64,000 nt of DNA from positions 868,001-932,000 of the forward strand of contig NW_024881586.1 of assembly GCF_019059575.1 (NCBI RefSeq), written 5' to 3'. A program made the translations under genes and the position numbers. Below are positions 59,301 through 64,000 of this stretch, in pieces; positions within the stretch are counted from its first letter, which is position 1, and every line of letters starts with the position of its first letter. The notes beneath the pieces were generated by a model. The model was given only the letters and a program-made list of their open reading frames with translations, was not told where the DNA came from and searched no databases. The stretch is from Amphibalanus amphitrite (taxonomy: Eukaryota; Arthropoda; Thecostraca; Balanomorpha; Balanidae).

Positions 59301-62181
59301 CTGACCTTTGACCTGACCTAAAAATGACTGATGTGTTTTCTTCATTATTTCTTTTGCTCTTTCGAATAACGCTTACTGCGAGTCGCTACTTGGCCCAGGA
59401 GCTGATTTAGACGGGGGTGGGTTCAGACACCCCCGGCCCGGCGCGGAAGTCGCCGAGTACCGGCCCGGCGCTGTTTAAAATACAAACGACGCCCGGACAT
59501 TTGAGCACTTTTGCATTTCATATAGGTATGATGCAATCTACATATAAAGAACAGTGATAAGGCGGTATACACAAGCTGGTTTCATTCCTAAATTATTCAC
59601 TTTCTCAATCTCCTGCCTCCTGCTATCGCTGGCACCATGGCACGACTTTTGTACCATCTTCGCTGACACAAAGAGGCCACCTGGCCAGGGAACGTTGCCC
59701 TCCTCTCAACCCCTCTCTCCTCTTTTTATTATAGTGTACAAACTGATAGCGCAAGAACGGTGATGACAATTCTCAAGAAGGGTTGTGACGCGTAAAAGAC
59801 AAATCCGCAGCTTATTCCACCAGCCTAAGTGAAAGTCAGCACAATTCTGAATGCTGGAGCCTGAGTGTGCAGAACATGGCAAGTTCAGTACGACAGCTGG
59901 ATCGACACGGATCGATACTGGATTGATACGCTCCATTCGAGCCGCCATAAAAGGAGCCGATAGAAAGTGTCTCGTATTTCTGTTTTCGCAGTCTCAAAAG
60001 CACGCGCAGTTGCAATTTAGGCACTTAAAACGACCGGCAGCTGCTAAAAAAACAGACGCATAATTTTCGGACATATTTGGACAAATAGTTGACTTTAACA
60101 TTTTTGGACGGAAAATCAACAAAAATGCCGGACATTAGACGGATATTAGAAGTAAATTTTCTAAAACTGGCATCACTTATCTGCTACTGCCTTGGGTCGA
60201 AAATATTGGCAAAAAAAAAAAAACTGGGAGCGTTGTTTTTTTCGGAGCTATTCCTGTCTTCATTGAAATTCTCACACTATGTTCAAATTACCCCACGCTA
60301 AAAGTTATTTTGCCATTTTAAAAAACAGGGTTAAAAAGCAAATTTCTTGGATTGAAGGCACTGATTAGGTCATTATACAACAAAAGCCGTTGCGTATTAG
60401 GCGCAAGCAATGCAAGATTTTGCGCTGCAATGAAGTTGCAATGACGTGTTGATAGGCGTTTTTCCTTGCGAAATTGATTTTTTACACTGTGCGTCAACAT
60501 CTTCATTCCCTGAAACTGTAAACCCCGTTCATATGATAGCCCTTTTAATTGCGATAATTTCTCTCATTGGTCTTATTTTCATGCCACTTATGGATTTTCT
60601 GTTATTTTCTGTTATTCACACTATGTTCAAATCGCCCCACATGTTCAAATTACCCCACCCTACCCTATATATTGTTTCTGGAAAGTTGAGACAGCTGACT
60701 CATGTCCCTAAATGTTTGACTCAACTCAATGTCAAAAATTATTTTACTGACTCAACTCTGACTCAACTCAACACTTAAATATTTTTGTCCGATTCAACTC
60801 TGACTCAACTCAACAGCTCAACATTTTATCCGACTCGACTCAAATCTGACTCATTTGAGTCAGAGTTGAGTCAAATTTCTGACTCGACTAATGAGTCAAG
60901 CACAACCCTGGCTGTTATTAAATCATTTTTCTCAGAAAGACGTTATTAATGGTAGCCTCATATAAAGGTCTATTGGAACAAAAATACAAGCATGCATTTC
61001 ATCTTAGGCTTCGTCCAATTAACAATCCCATCGTGCCACACGTTCAAAATAGGTTTACGATAATTCGTCAGCGTAAGCCACAATCGGTATTAGGAGGGCA
61101 GCACCAGCCATTAATGCACTCGTTTCCGACTGTATCCGCTGTACCCACCTGCAGTTCGATCTCCTCCGTTATCCGTCGCTCCTCCTGCGTGCTCCAGCGC
61201 TTCTTCCGTACCAGTCGCAGCTGGCCAGCGATGTCGTCCCCGAAATACTGCATCTGCTCCCGCGCCAGGTCGTGGGCTGATGACAGCGGGTCAGGGTGGG
61301 TCACAGCACGAACGATGGATTTTGGCTGACATAGACATTGTAATTGGTCCCCGGCACAGGACCTACCAGATGATAGGATAATCATGAATAGCCACTATGG
61401 AACAAATATCGTAAAACTTGTGATACACGATTTATAAGCCAGTAACACAAAACTCCCGTTACTTATTTAAGCCAGCACAGGCACTGTCACTAGCCGGCAG
61501 GCACTGTCTCCGCCAACACTGTTGTCTCGTGGCAGCTCCGCCCCTCCAGCGACCCCTCTCCCCAGTCATTCTCCCCAGAGCACCAGCCACCCGTGCCACA
61601 CGCCAACCAACCTCTCTGCAAATGTTTGATGGACTCGTCGTACAAGTTCAGCTCGAACAGTGCCTGTCCCAGGAAGAAGTGGCCCTTGACATTGCTGGGG
61701 TCCATCGAAGGGTCAAGAGCGCGTCGGCAGTCGGCGCACGCGAGCTCCCACTTCTGTAGCTTCAGGTAGCACAGCGCACGGTTCGTGAAGTAGTGCGGCA
61801 CATTGGGGTTCTTGATCTGGGAATACGAGACAGAGGGCACGAGACAGTGGTAAGATTGTGCTGAAATGTAATAGGTACCAGTTACAGCTGGCAGATTCGT
61901 CATTTGTTCATAGAATGTTGCTTAATGTTTATACTACGCTATTATTTACTTTTCTATCAGTTGGCAGTTGCGTGATCATTTAATAGTGATGCTATTCTTA
62001 TTATTACAATATGGGTTTATTTATACAATTAAATACTTACAATTGCTTTACTGTAGCATGCCACAGCATCATTGAACATCCTTGAAGCAAACAGTGCATT
62101 GCCCATTTCTTTGAGCTGCTGGGCATTCATCTTGGACTCATCTCCAGGCATGGGCTTCTTGGCTGACTTGGGTCTCTCCAT
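53224..62181 (-). CDS. STUB1: STUB1/CHIP co-chaperone ubiquitin ligase, six coding exons joined
   Basis: Joined exons are 62181-62041, 61816-61612, 61276-61149, 54410-54222, 53832-53716 and 53349-53224: 906 bp, 301 aa (human 303). CHIP binds the C-terminal EEVD of Hsc70/Hsp90 with its TPR domain and ubiquitinates bound clients with its U-box, in the cytosol. TPR residues about 18-120: the carboxylate-clamp residues are all present (K24, N28, N59, K66, K91). A helical, coiled-coil dimerisation region spans about 116-221, with FGDDI and RKKRW conserved. The U-box (about 222-297) reads [34 protein letters not shown] and [12 protein letters not shown]. Every splice junction is GT-AG and in phase. 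Intron 3 (54411-61148) holds a three-level transposon nest. The sequence suggests a fully functional gene. Confidence 0.97.
53716..53832 (-). CDS. STUB1: STUB1 exon 5 (U-box, first half)
   Basis: 39 codons from acceptor GGACAG to donor GTAGGT, phase 0. It encodes [17 protein letters not shown] and [16 protein letters not shown]. Confidence 0.96.
54222..54410 (-). CDS. STUB1: STUB1 exon 4 (coiled coil)
   Basis: 63 codons from acceptor ATTTCAG to donor GTGAGT, phase 0. A charged helical stretch from [16 protein letters not shown] to [13 protein letters not shown], matching the helical hairpin region of CHIP. Confidence 0.93.
54411..55385. other. STUB1 intron 3, part before the nest
   Basis: Unique-looking intronic sequence with a few short GGGTTA repeats near 54425-54540. 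It ends with the GCTGTTAT octamer (55378-55385), the left target duplication of the hAT element. Confidence 0.5.
56571..59091 (+). pseudogene. Tc1/mariner transposase split by a TTAA MITE
   Basis: The first part (56571 to about 57437) has a helix-turn-helix ([14 protein letters not shown], 59-72), a second DNA-binding segment, and catalytic D191 (YLDETWF) and D281 (VMDNASYHS). The second part (from 58623) contains [12 protein letters not shown] with the catalytic Glu and ends in an acidic tail at 59091. Removing the MITE with one TTAA restores an open frame with no other stop or shift. D281 to the Glu is then 82 residues, against 34-37 in Tc1 and mariner, and matches the DD82E (Sailor) group. 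It is inactive only because of the insertion, so the insertion is young relative to decay. Confidence 0.9.
57436..58622. mobile_element. TTAA MITE inserted in the transposase gene
   Basis: TTAA at 57436-57439 and 58619-58622. Terminal repeat CCCGCGCGGGGCTGGGG, and again, just inside, CGCGCGGGGCTGGGG before the G-run/TAAATTTTA/C-run hairpin. A matching hairpin is at the right end. AGGTCA arrays lie at 57608-57632, 57770-57807 and 57925-57962. Length 1,187 bp. The interrupted coding sequence proves the boundaries and the TTAA duplication. Confidence 0.95.
59235..59480. repeat. Fragment of a TTAA MITE right end
   Basis: Aligns with 24005-24200: TGACCTCTGGTGACCTGACC, CTCTTTCGAA, CTACTTGGCCCAGGAGC, then a hairpin GGGGGTGGGTTCAGACACCCC. 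It has no terminal TTAA and is older than the insertion in the transposase. Confidence 0.7.
61149..61276 (-). CDS. STUB1: STUB1 exon 3
   Basis: 128 bp from acceptor TCATCAG to donor GTGGGT, phase 1 to 0. It encodes [16 protein letters not shown] and [17 protein letters not shown]. Confidence 0.95.
61612..61816 (-). CDS. STUB1: STUB1 exon 2 (TPR)
   Basis: 205 bp from acceptor TCCCAG to donor GTTGGT, phase 0 to 1. It encodes [20 protein letters not shown] and the third TPR up to SIKHLQR. Confidence 0.95.
62041..62181 (-). CDS. STUB1: STUB1 exon 1
   Basis: 47 codons from ATG to ATT before donor GTAAGT, phase 0. It encodes the first TPR helix pair with [29 protein letters not shown] acceptor-like site lies about 25 bp before the ATG, so a noncoding leader exon is possible. 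Confidence 0.95.
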
Positions 62182-62721
62182 GGCTGCTCAGCATCTAATT
62201 CCACCTGCGAAGCACATAGCCCCTTATAAAAAATGAACGGCAAAATATGGATCAATTATCTCATGCATGCATTTTCGGCGTCACTCGTTTGCTCATTAAC
62301 TGTGTCGTACAAATCTGATAGGGAAATCATTGGCAGCAGAATTGACTACTTGATCAGCTTGATGCACATCTCGCCCTACCACCGAGCGACAACGCCAAAC
62401 CATCATATGAGCGGAGGCCGGAGCGCATCTCGTTTACTAATGCTGCATAATGCAACAACCTCAGCTTCTTTCGATGCAACTTATTAGCTGCATCAAACAT
62501 ACCCGATAAATCGTTCTCAATGCCTCATTTGACTGCTTGAAGCGGCGGAGCAGTTGTCCTCAAGCCCTCCCATCAGCAGTGCGCATCTCGAGTTCCTCCC
62601 ATCAGCCGTGCCCATCCCTCTCACCCAATAATCTGGTCTCAGCCGGGGCGCCCAGCACACAGATGCGCCGGACGCTGGTGACGACACTGTGGTCACTCGC
62701 CCGGGCAGAGCGATTTGTGTT
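62182..62721. other. STUB1 upstream region
   Basis: Probable 5'UTR and promoter of STUB1 (minus strand). No TATA box noticed, as expected for a housekeeping gene. A GC-richer patch occurs at about 62530-62710. Confidence 0.4.
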
Positions 62722-64000
62722 GTAACAGTGTGAGCTTGTCATCAATAACAGCCTCGAAACGTATATGGGGCGTTGGACCCCCTTACCGTTTCGCCACGGA
62801 TCAAGCTAGAGCTTCGCGGAAAAAACGAGCGTGTTGCCCGCGACGAGGGGAAGCCGATGATAACCAATTTAATGGTCCTAGGTCATTGGTTGACTTTCCA
62901 GGTCAGGTCAATGACCCAAAGGTCGAGAAAATCGGGACCTGTCGAAACGTCGTAAAGTGTGGCTGCTACCGGGTTTCTCAGGGTGCTGATCACGAATATC
63001 ATTTTAGTTTTGATCACCGATGATGTCTTCATGCTTTTAGGCCAGGTCGGGTCAGGTCAGGTTAGGTCAACCAGTAGGGGTTTTGTCGGGTTTTCGTAGT
63101 AGGTGTCAACCTCCTCTGACAGCTTCGTAACATATTACGAAGGCACCAAAACTACTTTGTTAAAGGGACACTCCCACCTTAACATTAGTTTTGAGTTGAG
63201 ATAGCCAAATTGGTGGCCATGGCCTGCAAATACCGGTTTGGGCACTCACAACATCGACAAATGCTTTAATTCGGAGATATGGAATTTCAAACTTGCAGTT
63301 TTCGGATTCTAAGGGGCTAGTGCATTGGTATGCCCCCTTAGAATTTGTGACGTCAGCGGAGATCTAACGATTTTTAAATCTTTTACTAAAACGTTTGGTA
63401 GCACGCGGTGGTATATGCTGCTTTGCGCGCAACAAATGCCGCACTTTCAAATAAAGTCGCTAGGAACAGCGGAGATCCCAAAAAGTAAACAAAAGTAAAA
63501 GTCTAATATCTTGAAAACCGGTGAATATTTTTCGATGAAATTTGGTAGATATTCGTTTTCGCTCTTTCTGAACCGAGCGACATCACTTTCGTGCCAATTC
63601 ATTAACTTTTTTGAAGGTGGGAGGGTCCCTTTAATGTTCAAATGGTTACTAAATTCGAATTCAGCTCCAAAAACCGGCTTAAAAACATGTAAAATTCGAG
63701 AAAGTGAACCGACGTCATCAAAGGTCAATGACCTGACCTGACCTTCAGGTGACCTTGACACCCACCCTAATGCATGGGAGCGACATCATATCCCATGTTA
63801 GAACGCTTGAATCCACGAAAAGGTTGCAAACGCGCGGCTAATGCGAGCCGACATACGCCGAATCGCGATTCCGGCCAAACAGTCTCGAAAAGTAGGTCAT
63901 ATGTCAAAGGTCATTAGGATCAGGGTTGTGAAATTTAAAGAGAGGTGTAAAATTGATTAACGCGAGGGCGCTGCAAGTTTCTCCGCGATCAGCCGCTTTT
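62722..64000. mobile_element. TTAA-type MITE copy, cut by the window end
   Basis: Aligns in direct orientation with 41035-41680 and in inverse orientation with 50175-51029. The left terminal repeat is worn and the right end is beyond the window. It carries the array GGTCAGGTCAGGTTAGGTCA (63051-63070) and is interrupted at 63160-63634. Confidence 0.75.
63160..63634. mobile_element. Nested 475-bp MITE with AAAGGGAC ends and TTAA duplication
   Basis: TTAA AAGGGACACTCCCACCTT-like left end (read from the shared A) and the complement, GGTGGGAGGGTCCCTT, at the right. The sister copy at 41272-41290 has the uninterrupted site (CTTCGTAAATGTTCAAATGG), so the insertion point is confirmed inside this window. 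The ends differ from the CCC-type families, and piggyBac versus Kolobok origin is open. Confidence 0.88.

Larger units (their letters stand above)
55683..60665 (+). mobile_element. Tc1/mariner-superfamily element, DD82E-like, inside the hAT element
   Basis: Ends GGGTAGTGTGGGGTAATTTG and the complement of GGGTAGGGTGGGGTAATTTG, flanked by TA. The motif GGGGTAATTTGAACAT recurs as subterminal repeats (55687, 55893, and inverted at 60277 and 60642). Inside are the transposase (56571-59091), an inverted pair of about 37 bp (56419-56456 and 60024-60062, TTAGCAGCTGCCGGTCG) and the TTAA MITE. After subtracting the MITE it is about 3.8 kb, large for this superfamily. It carries its own transposase, so it was once autonomous. 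Confidence 0.88.
55386..60910. mobile_element. hAT-type element (outer shell of a three-level nest)
   Basis: Identical octamers GCTGTTAT at 55378-55385 and 60911-60918 flank ends CAGGGTTGTGCTCGACTC and the complement of CAGGGTTGTGCTTGACTC. The subterminal regions are packed with GACTCAA/TTGAGTC repeats (55400-55600 and 60690-60900). Eight-base duplication, CAGGG ends and subterminal repeats indicate hAT. Without the inserted DNA the element is only about 540 bp and non-coding. Confidence 0.9.

Overview
The window is eukaryotic genomic DNA: spliced genes with GT-AG introns, long introns, abundant cut-and-paste transposons and one Penelope-like retroelement. It is probably from an arthropod, and a crustacean is plausible. 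That guess rests on the transposon mix and general feel, not on a diagnostic sequence, and the species is not identifiable by eye. Nothing bacterial or viral was seen.

Three host genes can be followed exon by exon, with every splice phase closing. (1) A Rab26-type small GTPase on + (18897-35709, six coding exons, 256 aa). (2) STUB1/CHIP, the Hsc70-interacting U-box ubiquitin ligase, on - (62181 down to 53224, six coding exons, 301 aa). (3) Between them, a small secreted protein on - (coding 39738 down to 38130, three exons, 183 aa), with a likely upstream noncoding exon and a TATA plus CRE promoter near 42770. A fourth gene, intronless, lies on - at 12949-10838: a 703-aa Mab-21/cGAS-like nucleotidyltransferase-fold protein that keeps the three acidic residues expected of an active enzyme. 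Rab26 and the secreted gene are convergent. The secreted gene and STUB1 point the same way.

Most of the rest is mobile DNA. The dominant class is a set of about 0.5-1.5 kb elements with TTAA-type target duplications and mostly CCC-starting ends (piggyBac-like MITEs, no transposase of their own). They share an odd layout: terminal repeat, a G-run/C-run hairpin near each end, a recurring CCGATT phrase, and arrays of AGGTCA, the nuclear-receptor half-site. They occur at 2392-4463 (another inside it), 7415-8318, 22865-24231 joined to 24228-25265, 26732-27681, 40755-42250 (with one nested), 43201-44381, 50175-51029, 57436-58622 and 62722-64000 (with one nested).

Other elements are a dead mariner (4703-6277), Tc1/mariner-type MITEs (8935-9963; 45181-46116), a Harbinger-type MITE (25991-26253), a short hAT MITE (17965-18138), and a 5'-truncated Penelope element with two inverted hammerhead-ribozyme-like motifs (46561-47830). 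STUB1 intron 3 holds a three-level nest: a hAT element containing a DD82E-like Tc1/mariner element, whose transposase is split by a TTAA MITE. All three target duplications are readable.

The Rab26 introns carry further structure: a perfect 141-bp inverted repeat around a minisatellite and a (CT)n tract, an 87-bp-arm hairpin, two nearly identical direct repeats flanking exon 3, and a 31-bp tandem array that multiplies the splice acceptor of exon 5. All gene models come from reading the sequence; no transcript, alignment or database search was available.
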